A DNA stretch of 64,000 nt, from positions 6,229,501 to 6,293,500 of the forward strand of contig NC_067241.1 in the NCBI RefSeq assembly GCF_019924925.1. Direction: 5' to 3'. The position numbers and the translations under genes were made by a program. The DNA is from Ctenopharyngodon idella. Lineage: Eukaryota; Chordata; Actinopteri; Cypriniformes; Xenocyprididae. Shown here piece by piece: positions 33,663 to 48,100 of this stretch. The notes under the pieces were generated by a model. The model searched no databases and was not told the origin of the DNA. It saw only the letters and a program-made list of their open reading frames with translations. The first letter of the stretch is position 1; each line of letters opens with the position of its first letter.

Positions 33663-36600
33663 AAAACAATAATAAATTTGCCTTTCTACTGTATAAATCA
33701 GCCAAATTTTATTGAAAGTTCATTTTGCCAGTAGTGAAGTACCCACTTCTTAAACACTTAATATTTTTGTGGAAACAGTGATTGATTTTTTCAGGATTCT
33801 TTGATGAATAGAAGTTAAAAAGAACAGCATTTATTTGAAATAGAAAACTTTTTGAACATTATAAATGTCTTTACTGTTATTTTGATTAGTTTACTGCATT
33901 CTTGCTAAATTAAAACATTAATTTCTTAAAAAAAATAATCAGTCTCAAACCCTAATGGTACCATAAATCCAAAATAATGAGCAAAGAGACATTAAAATGA
34001 AACTAAAAACAATCACTTAAATGCATCAGATAAAGATGGCCCCTCCTCTTGGGCCAGGAGCCTGTCATGTGTTCATGCTGACTGGCTGTAACTGGATTGA
34101 GGTTAGGAGATGAAAGCCCGAACACGCTGCTACACAGGCTAAAGCGCCGCGCGTCGTGTCGCTGCCAAGAGGATTGCCACACAAGCTGCAGGGATTATCC
34201 TGCTCTCCTGGTTGGCACGGGGAAGCTTTCCAGTACATACACCCAGGCCAAGACACCGCAGCCACAGGCCCCCCGAGACGCCGCTCCACCCTTGCTGTCT
34301 GGGATCTCTGTCTGACTTACTAAATCTTAAATATTTCCCAACTAGTAAAGGCAGTTACGAGAAGGGTTTTCCCGTTCCATTGCGGAGGAATGTGTTTGTG
34401 AAGGCTGCGGCTGTGAATTTTAGGTAGGGCAAAGGATTTAGGTCCGATCCCTGCCCTAAACCGGGTCAGGATTAGTGTGAATGCTTTTATGCCAGGTGTT
34501 GAGTAGAGGTGTGAATACTTTGTGGGGCGGCATGGCAGCCATTTCTGTGTAGGGAAAACTTTTTTTTTTCCCCATGTATGTAACCACCTCAGGGACACTA
34601 GGCTACTGCAACTATGACTTTGTTTTCATTTTTAATTTATTTTTGGTCTTTTTTTGTCATTTTGACTTTTAAGTTATCCATTAAAATAGTTACATTTACA
34701 CTACATTTAGAAATTGGGAGACAGTAAGATTTTTTTTTTTTTTTTAAAGAAATTAATACTTAACAGACAGTCTTGCTAAGCAAGTTAGCTAAAGTCGGGA
34801 TGTTAATTGCAACCCTGAGTTACGTCGCTGTCGGGCAGTAACCTTGTATCTCCAAAAATGCTACTTTTCAGGAAATGGAAAAAACTCTGTGTTTTTAAGG
34901 GGGACCTATAATGCCCCTTTTACAAGATGTACTATAAGTCTCTGGTGTCCCCAGAATGTGTCTGTGAAGTTTCAGCTCAAAATATCCCACAGATCATTTA
35001 TTATAGCTTGTCAAATTTGCCCCTATTTGGATGTGAGCAAAAACTTTAAATGCAAATGAGCTGCTGCTCCTGGCCTTCACATACTCAACAACAACATGGC
35101 CTCAACCCCTTTGTTGCATGTTCTCTGGGGCGGGGTTTATGTAAATTTTATGGTTAGTGATGTCACTAACCCAGGAAGAAGCTCATTGTAGTCCCTACCA
35201 GCCGTTTGTTATAGTCCAGAGAATTCTTTAAAAGAAAATATCTCTTGCATTGAACTTTGAGCGTTGTAACTTTGCAGACATTGTTTATACTCTAACAGCA
35301 ACATAACACTAACTAAAGTTAAAAAAGTGAAATCATAATCAACCCTCAACCAAGATAATCAAAGACCTCCTGTGGTGAAAGTCAATTTTAATGTTGTTTA
35401 TATGTCTATGTGGTGTTTTTAATATGCTTTAAGACAAACCGTTTACAAATTCATCAGTCAGCACCACTGCTGAGTATTTTCTTCTTAAAACTGAAGTGTA
35501 CCAAAGACTCAAAAATGCATTTTGAAACCCCCCAGTTCCCTACCGTCACAAACATGTAACTAATTCAACCTAATTCCACCCGAAAGCGACGATGTCTGGT
35601 TTTATGTTTTATGGTGTAGACATTAAAGGTAGCTCTATCTAGTTTCTTGCCTGAGAATGCGTCCTGTGTGTTGAGTTTTGAATGTCTATGTGTTTTCACT
35701 CTTCCAGGATGGTCTAGTGGAGCAGTTGTATGACCTCATTTTGGAGTACTTCCACACTCAGGCCTGCGCCATTGGCTTTCCTGAGCTGGCTCTGCCCACC
35801 ATCGTTCAGGTACTGTTCCTCACTGAACAAATGCTTTTACTCATTCACTTTTCTTCAAGTCATAATAAGTGAAAGTTATGGAGCATGTACACCAGTTGTA
35901 TTTAATGGTTGGTTCTCATTTCCATTTTTTGCTTTCATATTCTCTGAAATATGGTTGTAGCAAATACTGGGCCCACATTCTCATTGAGAGGGGATGCCCA
36001 ATTAGTCCAGATCTCACATACAAACCCACAGGCTGTAGTCCAGCTTCTTTAGTTCTCACACCCCAACATACACATCCTGATACACCAGCAACACAGCATA
36101 CACATACACCGCAGTGTTAACACTAACATGGCACGCAAACACACTTCTTTCACCATTACTTCTTTCAGCCCTCTCTCACACACACTCTGGCCACATCCTC
36201 TGCTCTGGCCAAAACCGAGCTGTTTAAAAATCCGGTTTTGAGTATTTATTCTTTTGGCCCAGTTGAGTTTATTTATAATATCCAGTCCCGGTTCTTCCGT
36301 ACTTTTCATTGGCAGAATTTGAATAACAGATTTAAGTTAAAAATTGGACATATGAATCCATACAGAGAGTTATTAGAGCTGTATTAATGTTTCTCTTTTT
36401 TTAATTATAGTTAGAAATTCTTTCTGCATGTGGCTCCATATTCACGTGGTTTTTATGATATTTCATTTGTTTGCTCTTTCTCCCTCCGTCTCTCTCTCTT
36501 GTTGGTCTCCTCAGCTGAAAGCATTCTTGAAGGAATGCAAAGTGGCCAATTACTGCAAGCAGATGCGGCAGCTGTTGGAGAAGATACAGGAGAACTGCAG

Positions 36601-39600
36601 CTACATCACAGCACGAAGGCAGAAAGCTGCGTTTGGCGTGGCTGATCTCACAGCTGTGGTGAGTACATGAGATTGTATCAGAGGTATAGAGAGTACCCGG
36701 TGTAGAAAACCGTACTTGAGTAAAAGTACAGATACCTTACATCGAAAATGACTCCATTACAAGTTAGAAGTAACCAATTCCAGTACGACTTGAGTAGAAG
36801 TCTTTTAAGTATCTGATTCTAACAGTACTTAAGTATTTTACTCATACTAAATGTAGGCTCAAAGATGCACTAGTCCTCAACACCTGAGAGACATGCCAGT
36901 GAAAATAAGAAGCAATTGATTTGTAAGATGAGAAATCATGTTTATTTTGAACACCTCAATATTGCAATAAATCAAGGTCGACGCAACAACCTTTCAAACG
37001 TCTACAAACTCTCAAGTCTCAGTTAAGCTTAAGTGCACAAAAATGCCATACGTAAACCAATATCCGTCAAAAAGGTCTCGTCAATATAGCAGATAAATAA
37101 AATAATGTTAAGTAAAATTAAATAGTCAATGTCTACTTGCACTAGATGTGCTGGTTTCGGCCTCATTACCGGCTGCGGTCATGACCTCATATCCTAAATC
37201 AAACAACTGTGATTCAGAAACTACCTGCTAATGCACTCGTATTCACGTAAAGAAGCCTTGCTGACAAGTTTAGATGAGTTAAGGCAAAACGCACAAGATA
37301 TAGTACCGTCAATGCCCTTAGATGGCGATATCACTTCTTTATATCAGAAACAAACTGCTGCAGAAAAAGTTAGGTGCCATGCAAAATGTAATGTGTAATT
37401 GCATAACTCATCACAAATCTACTGGAGTAAAAAGTACATTTACTTGCTCAAAAATGTAGTCAAGTAGAGAGTAAAAGTTGCTAATATCTTTGATACTCAG
37501 TACTACTACAAAGTAGCCAAAAAGATGCTTAAGTACAGTAACTAATTACATTTACTCAAATACTTTACACCTCTGGATTGTATGTATTTTTATAGCAGGA
37601 ATGGTTGTTGAAGTCAACATGAATTCAAAATGGATTCATTTGCCTTCTTAATACATGTACCTGGTCTTATTATTCTCGATACAGCTATGATTTAATCTAT
37701 AATTATCACATATTCCTTTAGAAATGTAGGCCTTGTATCAGAAAGACCGCACAGATGGGGAAAAAAATAATATTACCCATTAATATAAGTTTTGAATGAT
37801 CAGCCCTACATTATTTTTCACAGATTTTTATTCACTTGAAAATTCATCACATCACTGTAGATGAGTGCTTTGTGTCTTAGCCTAAACCTTTGCAGACAGA
37901 TTATTCTACCTAAATTTTATATATACTGTATAACAATGAAATATTTTTTATATTTATTATTATAATATAGCATGTATATTATATAATTATATTTCAAAGT
38001 TTATTTAATATAATTCATAGTTTTGATTCAAATCATTTTCATATTTAAAACTTTAATCCATTGGTGCCCAATCCTGTTTCTGGAGATCTACCTCCCTGCA
38101 AAGTTCAGCATTTATCACCCTCAAGTTGTTCCAAACCTATATGTTTTTCTTTCTTCTGCTGAACACAGAAGATATTTTGAAGAATGTTGACAGTAGTCAT
38201 TCACTTCCATAGTATTTTTTTTTCCATACTATGGAAATCAATAGCAATTGTTTGGCTACCCACATTCTTCAAAATATCTTCTTCTGTGTTCAGCAAAACA
38301 AATAGGTTTGGAGCAACTCGAGGGTGAGTAAATGATGACAGATTTTTCATTTTTGTTTGAACTATCCCTTTAACTGCTTTAGCTTTCATTGAATGAGTTT
38401 TAACATCTTTATACATTTGTTTTGACTTACGACTTCAAGCCAAGGAAGTTTTTTTCTCCTTTCTAAGTTTTTTCCATTTACACGGTGACCATAACAGCAC
38501 TTCTAGTCAGACATTTGTGAGCTTTGGGACCAGACACGGCAGTCAGATGTTTATTTTAGTTGTAAAAGCAGACTTTTATCCCTGTAGTTCCTCCTCTTTC
38601 CACCCACCTCAAACACCACCCTGCCTTCCGTCCCCTCGCAGGTGACTGCTGGTCACCCACAGTCTTCGTCTGTGTTTGCATGTTCAGAGCCCTGCGTGTT
38701 TACGTGTGAACACATCTGAATGTGTGTTGCTGTGGCCAGTTGAAAACAGCATGTGGCGGTTGGCCTGAGGCCTAGTTGACCACACCACCTGCAGGTCAGG
38801 AAGTGCAGTCACAGGTCCTCAGACAGACACACACGGCCACCGTGGCACGGAATACTATTACGACCGTAGCCTGATGCTGGGTCGGTGGCGGATATGAGAG
38901 CAGATGAAAGTAATGGAGCGGAAAGCTTTCTAATGCCATTTCTCTCAGCGAGAGACTCTGAGGAGGACGAGCAGACATTAAGTGCTTTGTTTGTGAGCGT
39001 CTGGTATCGTCAATCCAGTAGCATATTGAAGAAGACTTTGTGCTTGCTGTCCAGGATTATTGTAGTTTTGAGAGTGTCACAATTTTCTTATTTATTTTTT
39101 TCCAATTTTAGTTAGTTTTCATGGTGCATAAATCCTATATTTTTTATTTTATCATTTATTTTTTGAAATAAATTGTAATTTTAGTTTCATATATGAATGG
39201 GTTAGTTGCATATGGCTGCCATATTTGATTTCCGATCTAGTGAGTGTGTGCATAGACACTTCCAGTTTTGCCTGACACCAGTGCAGAGAGCCAGAGAAAG
39301 GTTAAAATGATCTTTTATAGTAGTTTATAGAATCTATCATATCACTTAAAATAAAACTAAGATCTGTATTACTATTACATGAGTTACTATTACTATTACA
39401 CCAATGGTTTTTGGAAACGCACGCATGTAAAAGTCAGGTGAATGACTTAAACTGACTTGGACTCATGGTGCATACTATATGCATAATGTCTTATTCCATG
39501 ACCAATTATCCCTATTGTAAATATACAAATATGTAAATATAACTAAATAAAATTTTTTAAAAAAAATAGCGAAACAATGTGTAAAAACATTAGTTAGCTA

Positions 39601-42600
39601 CACACCCATCAAGAAATAATTTATTTCTCGAAAATATTAATATTACATGCACTTGTTGTGTAACATTTTAACTGAAAAATAAGTATAAAAATATCTTAAA
39701 ATGGTTATACCCATATACTGGAAACTTGTTACCTACCTGGGTCAGAAAAATGTTTTGTGCTTCCCTGAGAACAGACTTTCAAACACTGAACATTATATGC
39801 AAACCTATAATAATTAAATTACATATGAAATAATACAAACAGCAAAAATAATGTTACCAAATAAAGTTACTAAAACATACACTGAGTCCATATCATATTA
39901 TTGCTTAAATATGTCTGTGTATCGATATTTCTGTTGACAATAGTAAACATTAGATCTTGATGAGAGTAGTGATGTTCCATGCAGAAAGAGAGGGTGGATT
40001 TGAGCCATCTAGTCCCCCAGCAGTCAGAAAAAATCAGCAAATGTATATTACACACTGGAGTGTTTTGTATGAATTAAAGGGTTAGTTCACCCAAAAATGA
40101 AATTTCTGTCATTAATTACTCACACTCATGTCGTTCCACACCCACATAAGACCTTCGTTTGTCTTCGGAACACAAATTAAGATATTTTTGATAAAATCCG
40201 AGGGTATCTGATCCACACATAGGCAGCAAAGTCATTGCACCTTTTGAGGTCTAGAAAGGTACTAAAGACATCGATAAAATAGTCAACGTGACTACAGTGA
40301 TTCAACCTTAATATTATGAAGCGACGAGAATACTTTTTGTGTGCAAAAACAAAACAAAAGTGTCAATACTGAGCCCGCGTTCGAACATAAACATGGAAGC
40401 TCTGCAATGAAAATAGCATAGCAGTATGACGGGACAGACGAATTTGTTGAATAAAGTAAGTTATTTTTGTTTTGTTTTTACGCACAAAGTATTCTCGTCG
40501 CTTCATAATATTAAGGTTGAATCACTAGAGTCATGTTGACTATTTTAACAATGTCTTTAGTACCTTTCTGGACCTCAAAATGTGCATTGACGTTTCTCCC
40601 TATGTGTGGATCAAATACCCTCGGATTTCATCAAAAATATCTTAATTTTGTGTTTCAAAGACAAACAAAGGTCTTACGGGTTTGGGACGGCATGAGTGTG
40701 AGTAATTAATGACAGAAATTTCATTTTTGGGTGAACTAACCCTTTAAGAGATCCCTGTGGGTTTTCAATAACCACTGTGCCTGAATCGCAAAATCAACAG
40801 GAGAAAGAATGAAAGATAATCTCAGTGTATCTCGATGAATTACACAATAATATAAGAATATTTTCTTTCGTCTCTAATAGACCACCATCTTTTCTTTAAT
40901 TAAAAAAAAAAAAAAAATATTCATTATATCTAGCCAAGTTATATATAAGTTTCTCCTTACAGTAAATGCGAACGTCGCTATGAGCGGAAATAAACATGCA
41001 CACACTCACACCGCCGAAGCTCACATGCACCATCTTGTGCTAAACATCGCATATAGAAAGTGAACTGTTTTGGTTTTTATAAATCAATCAGATGGCCCCC
41101 CCCTTCCTGTCTCTTTAGCGAAATAAGCTGGATCATACCATCTGACATTGATTAGAATTAAAAATATAAATTAAATTAAAAATATAAAATTACTTTCCTT
41201 TGTAGTTCTATTTAGATTTTCTTTATATTGTGGTACACATTTTTTACTTTTTCTTTTTTTTATTGCTAGTTTTTGTCTTCATAACAGTTTGTTAACAATA
41301 AAACCCTGGTGCTGACTGGGATGATAATGATGAAGTTGGTGGGGAGAAAAAAATGAGGGGACGGCAGGGGTGAAGGTTGTGGGAGAAGGTGAGAAGTTGC
41401 TTCCTCTCTGGGGCGAGATCTCTGCTCCATTCATCTCCATCTCCGCTCTCATTTGTCACCCCTGCCGACGCACAGCCCGTTCATCTCTCCTCCCCGCCCC
41501 TCGCTGTCTCTGGAACGACTCGTGCTTCTGATAAATATTTAAGGCCGTTTAAGACTGAAATGAAGGAGGGGTGGACGGGTCTGTCTCTCTCCTCTGTAAT
41601 GTTGAGCCGTAGGGAGAGATGCAGTAGGGCAGAGCATGCAGACAGCATGGCACCACGCCGGGGTGCGTCTGTCGCCGGGCTCGGGCCAGCAGGAAAGATG
41701 TCCTTTAGTAACGAGGGTGGCATGGCAAACTTCTCACCCAGGCACTGCCGCCAGCACAGCTGCATAAAGCCGCATGCCCCACGGATCAGTCCAGCAAACA
41801 AATATCTGTCCCTGTGGGTCGTACCAGTGCCTTCAACAGTGCTAGTACTACCACACTATGACACACTTCACACAGAGGTTAAATATCTACCTACCTACAC
41901 ACATACCACCCTGCCTACATAATATTATGTTAATATTATTTATATACTGCTATTAGTTTTTATTAATATTTATTATTAGCTTTTATCTTTATATAATTAG
42001 CTTTTATCTTTATATTTTTAATTTAAATTGTTTTTATTGATTTTCTAATGTGCTTTTGTCTTTTTTTTTTTTTAAATATTTGTCTAAATAGTTTTCATTT
42101 ATATTTATTTCCATTTTTTTCATCTATCATGATACGTACTAATATTTACATAATTATTTTACCAGTACTTAAGTTAATATTGAGCATAGACACTATATGC
42201 CCAGCTATTTTATTTATTATTATTGTTATTATGCTTATATGAAATATCAACACTATTAAACTTGAAACTCTGTCACCCTCTTGAGCAGCAAGGCTCAATG
42301 TGTTGGTATACTAACCATTGCAATAGCTTAAACATAAAGTGATCACATCAGGATTTCTTTCTAGAATGTGCGCAGCAGTCATTGAACAGATGCTTCCAGT
42401 TTGCCAGGGAGCTTAGCCTCACTGGTCATGTACACATCTGTTAGCTTTGTTTGGGTCTGTTGCATCAAGGAAGGAGCATATTGCGCCTTTTTATTGCTTT
42501 GATCATTTTCACTATTCTACAAACCACTGCAAATTGTTATAAATAAGTTTAGCTAACTGTAGACTGAAGTTGAGATTTATTACGGCCTATTGGATTTGGA

Positions 42601-45106
42601 GGTCAACTAATCTCATTTTACCTGATCAATATCATCCACAAAGACCTTTAAGGAAAGGTTGGCAGAGATTCACTCTCTTATACCCTCCCCTGCACCTTTA
42701 TCCTTCTGCGAGCCACTTATTTTTGCTGTTTGAGAGAAAAGGTGTGCACCTAGGGTCGCTACCTGGTCCATTTCAGTTTTTGAAAATTGCTATGATCGGC
42801 TTGATACTTCATTAATATTACTTCAGGGTGTAGAGATGGGCCCTACAAACTTTCTATTTTCTAAGATGATACTGGCCTGCTCTGTTTTTTAGGGGGTTAT
42901 TGATCCACAATAACAAAAGAGGCCTGTGTACACTAGCCATGTCTTACAATTGTACTCTTTGAGTAACTTTATGGCTTTATTTTGTTTTGAATGTGTATTG
43001 AGATCTCTTTTGTTTAGCTCTCCTATGGGTGAACATGCAATAACATTCATTGTGTGTTTTTATTTTGGTGTGTTTACAGGCGGCCTGGGAGAAGCAAGTG
43101 GCAGAGGAAGGCACCCCTATCACTAAATATTACAGCCAGTGGAAGAAACTTCGCGAAAAGGAGATTCAGTTAGAGATCTCTGGAAAAGAAAGGGTAAAAA
43201 TCCACAGCAACTATTACCATTAGACCAAAATAATCCAAACCACACCTTTCAGAGGAAGCTGGATTTAGATAGATTGGAGCTGTACACTCATCTTTCACCA
43301 GTGGGAGCCGCAGTACAATGCTTTAGTTTGATCTTCAGAAAGAATCAAATTATTGTGTTTATATGTATTGAGACGGCTGTTTATCCCAGTGCTATTTTAA
43401 TGCTAGTCTTATATGAAACACAGTTGTGATCATCTTTGTGAAAACTGTAGTGCTGGTTTCTGTGAAAGCACCTACTGTGTGTGTTCTTGTATGTGTGTGG
43501 AGTTGGAGCGTGTCCATAGGGAGATAATGGAGATGACACCAGGCGGAGTGTTGGCGTCTAGGAAGCGGCAGATTGGCGGAGGAGGCGGCAGGGCTAGTGC
43601 TACAGGAAGAGTATTATAGCGCTCAGGGCTGCGTCCCAGGCTTTGATCCACCGAGTCCCCACGCTCAGATCTGATTACCACTGCCTCCCTCCTGCCTCTA
43701 CTGCCTCTGCCACTTCCTCCATCAATACACACACATACTTATATCCTATTATGTTTTTAGGGGAGAATATAACTTCTTGGTTTCTAAATTCTAAACTTTG
43801 TTTCCCCAATACTATTATTATATTATATTAAATTATAATATTTTATAATTTGAATCCTTAGTATTTAGATTTCTAACGAATACTCTCAGCAGTGACTGAT
43901 TTGTGACATCTGATGTTAACGTGATGGAAGGAAACTCGCAGAATAGCTCATTGTACAGCTAGAAAAAAACACTTCCACTGTTTGTTGTGTTTTTTTGTTG
44001 TGTTTTTTGGGTGGGGTGGTGGGGGGCTAGATGTCTCAAACAGATTTGGCCTTAAACTAAATCTTAAAAAAAAAAAAAAAAAACAAGCATTTCATTAGCA
44101 TTATATTCTCATTAATGTCATATCTGCAGTTTTTGTTCACGTTTTTGCCAGTTTTGATTAATGACAGTATTTAAAGATAATATTTTTCTCTTTTCCATCG
44201 TTTTTTAATTTAGATGGAGGATTTGAATCTCCCTGAAATCAAGCGCAAGAAGGCTGAAGAGAAAAAAGAAGACAAAAAGGAGTTCAAGGGTCTTTTTGAT
44301 TCAGATAGTGACGATAATGACGACCTGTTCCAATCCAAAGGTACGACTTCAGGTTAATATATTACTCTGTTCCCACATTGCAACTAATGTATATACCATA
44401 CTAACATGTGCAATGGGAAGGATTTTTGTTTTCCTGTAATGCCTTTCTTTGTCACTGGGAGGCTGTAGTCCATTGCACTGCGCTGTCAGAAGATTCTCAT
44501 CTCAGAGAAATACAGAAAGTGTGAACCTAACAGATCTATTGAACTTTATTTTACTCTGACTCAGATTAAATATTGTATTATGCTTCTCTATAGCAGCATT
44601 TCTGCGTGAAATGGGATGTTTAGCAAGAAAAAAAATGTAAGATGGGTCTTGATTTTCTTCATTGTCTCTTTATGTCAAGATTAGAGGGGAAAGCTGTCAG
44701 CTGAAGGGGAAAGTTGTTTTAGAGGTGGTACAAGTTAACATTTTTATGAAATATTATAAAGATAAATATTCTTTCTGTATTCTTTTAATATGTGCAGATG
44801 AATCATGTACAGAAAGATAAGGAATGTATATTAAGAAATCAAACTCAATTTTGATTTAATTGACCCCCATGTTAAAATGCCCAACATTACACCAGAAAAA
44901 AACATGTTTACAGCCTGGTACAAATTGTGGTTTGGCTTTGAAAATTTGATTAATAATCTTAACAGTTGACATTAAATATTTAGAAATGTTTCCAGTAGGA
45001 AACTATTACATCTATAATAATTCAAAAACAATATACAATAATATAACAACACAAACGTGCACAAAGATGGACACAAAATATATCCTTTCCATTTCAGTTT
45101 TATGAG

Positions 45107-45162
<56 letters not shown>

Positions 45163-48100
45163 CTGTCTGTGTGTGAATGGATCTCAGTGGAGGGCAGGTC
45201 AGCTGTCAGACGTGCACTTGCCTCTCCTCTTTAACTCTATATCTGGAGTTGTGTGCTGGGTCATGTGTCGGACACATGCCACACTCTCCCACTCCTCCCG
45301 CCCATGAGCCGACAGCCGCAGAAAAAGTCCCATGGAGGTTGGAGGCAAGAGGAAGGGCTTTTTTTTCTTTCTTTTTTTTACATCTGGTGCTCATTGTGTG
45401 GAGTCCCTACAAATCTCTCTCTCATTCTGTCTGTCTCTCGCTCTCTCTTACTCTGTTCCCTCTTACAGGAAGCTTTTTTTGCATACTTGGATCCCAGTGG
45501 GGGTTTGTAATTCAAAACATTCACTTGGAAAGATGTTAGTGGCCGCTCCTTCACCACACGGCTTAACCGGCCCCATACCTCCAGCGCTTAGACCCGGAGA
45601 ACAGAGTCACATGACCTCTAATATATTAATTTGTGGTCTCGGTTGCATATTGACAAACAAAAAGCCCTTTTTTGTTGTTGATTTGTTGTTCTGTTCTACT
45701 CTTTTACCAAACCAACAAATATATTTCACTTTTCCACACTTTTGATTAAGACATTTTCACTTCTGCAGTTTGTTTTATAGCAGTCACAAGGCAGAGCTTC
45801 AGTATAAGCGGCTGTAGAAGTAGAAGATGGCAGGAAAGGACTAGAGTGGAGGTGGAAGGAAGAGGCTGTTATTTATAATGTCATTTTACATTCGTATGGC
45901 ATACCAATATTTACATGTCCGTACCCCGGATTCTAGGATAATACAACTTCTGACTGTACATGACTGGTTTTGCTGGAGCTTGTTTTAAAGCAGGTAACTT
46001 TAGTAGTCAATCAGTTGCTAATGGATAGTATAATACACATATAAATCAAATTTACTGACAGATAGCTTAATGTGTACAATATTTACTTAAAAACATAACA
46101 GAACGTCCATTATCTTTTAGGTATTTTTTTATAGTAGTATTATCCCCCTTTAGTAATATTTTTATATCCTACAGGTTAGTTTTATAAACCCTGATGCACA
46201 TTTAAATTCACGCATTAAAAAAAAATTGTTCTTTTGACATTTCTTTCCATCAAAGAGTCCTACAAAAAAAATTTTCCACAAATATATTAAGAAGTAAAAC
46301 TGTTTTCAATACAAGAAATGTTTCACCAAATCAGCATATTAGAATAATTTCTGAAGGATCATGTGACATTGAAGACTGGAGTAATGATGCTGAAAATTAA
46401 CATTTAAATAACATTTTAAAATATATTACAAAAGAAAACAGTTCTTTTAAATTGTAATAATAATAATAATTCATATTAATAATTCATCCACTCTTGAAAA
46501 GAGAGAAACTTTCTGTAAATGCACACTGTTTCTCTTCTTTTTACCTATAATAATTGAATGGCTGTCATTAAAAAAAAAATCATACTAAGCTTGTTTACAA
46601 GTCAAATTAGTTTTGGTACGGTTTGGTATGTGCTATATTCAGGGAAACAAGGACTACTATCAAATAAAAATAAAGAAAATAAGAAAAACTACAAGCAACA
46701 GCACAAATAAATACAGTAGAGCAAAGATAGAAATAAAATAAACAGTGCTTTCCAGGTTTTTCAGGTATCTATCAATAGTTTTCAGGCACAGAAATTGAAG
46801 TAGCTAATCAAATGTGAAACAATATTGCATATAATCTTCACATTATAAATTAAATAAAGATTAATCTTATATAAATTAAGTTACAAAAGCTATTCAGTCA
46901 AGAGCAGTGAGTGATTTCCTTGTCTTTTGTTGTTTGATTAACATTAAAAACATACAGACAGCAGGAATATTAGGCTGCTGTTACTTTAAGACAATGAACG
47001 GATACAGTACACTGATACTGTACACATGCATTCTTTCTCAAGTGTTTTAAGTTCGCTTAAGACATAACCTACTATGTTTGCTAGGATACTCGCCAAGATG
47101 GGCATGTTGACATAATTTTTGTGTGAATTTGTCTGTTCAAGCGCAAGACTTGGAAGAGAACTCAATATTTGCGTGCTGTTCACGCGCTTCCATGTGCGTG
47201 CTTCGGATGAGTGCACAAATCTTCTCAAGAGTTCTCTTTCGCGTCTTGCGCTCGAATATTTAAATTAGCAAGGCTTAAATGACAGATAGCAACGTGTGCT
47301 GTTCAGGTCTCACCTGCGCTCGCACGCTATCAACACCCGGGTGATGACTGCGTAAATGACCGGTCATATATAGAGCATACGGCACTCGCATTGAACAAAG
47401 TTTAGGGGAAGCCAGAATGCGTATCCATCGACAGAAACATGTATTAGCCTAACTCTCTGTCTCGGTTTTATTTATTTTCAACAAACCATATTATAGATGT
47501 GTATGTGTCGTCAGATATTACATGAACCGTGATTCAAGTGTGCCGAACCATGTGTGGAGAACGGTACGGTTCGATTTTTTACCGAGAACCGTTGCACCCC
47601 TAGTAAACACCCTGATCTTCAGTGTTCCTGTGTCAAGGCTGTTTTCAGTGCTGAGAGCAACATGTAGATTGTGTCTTTGATTTGTTTCCCCCTCCTACAT
47701 TTTCCCTGTATTGATCAGTCCACAGGCAGTCATTAAAGTCTTTGCCTCGTGCTCCTGGTGGACTTTCCGTACCCTCTCTGAACTCTACGGTCAGCCGTCC
47801 ACCGGTTATATTAAGATGCATGAGCCCGCTCTCAGCAGCAAGGTGTGCACATGGTGTTAAGCTCGGCTCCCCCCTCTGGCTGGCTCCAGTGTGTTCTGGG
47901 TAATTAGGGTGGAGGGTGCCTGGCTGGGGTGGTGTCTGTGCTGCCATTCACCTCCCAGGCAGCATCTAATCAAATCCCACTTCAAAGCTCAGGGATTTCA
48001 ACCCCGTCCTCTTCAGAGAGCACGAGACACTCCCACACACACCTCTGGATTAGCGAGGCTAAATTGCCGTCAGAAGCTAGCCTCTATTTTTGTCATGTAA

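Noticed and set aside
42570..42815. 81-codon open frame upstream of noc2l exon 16, considered as a retroelement fragment
   Set aside because: I could not match it to any retroelement protein motif and no terminal structures were seen.
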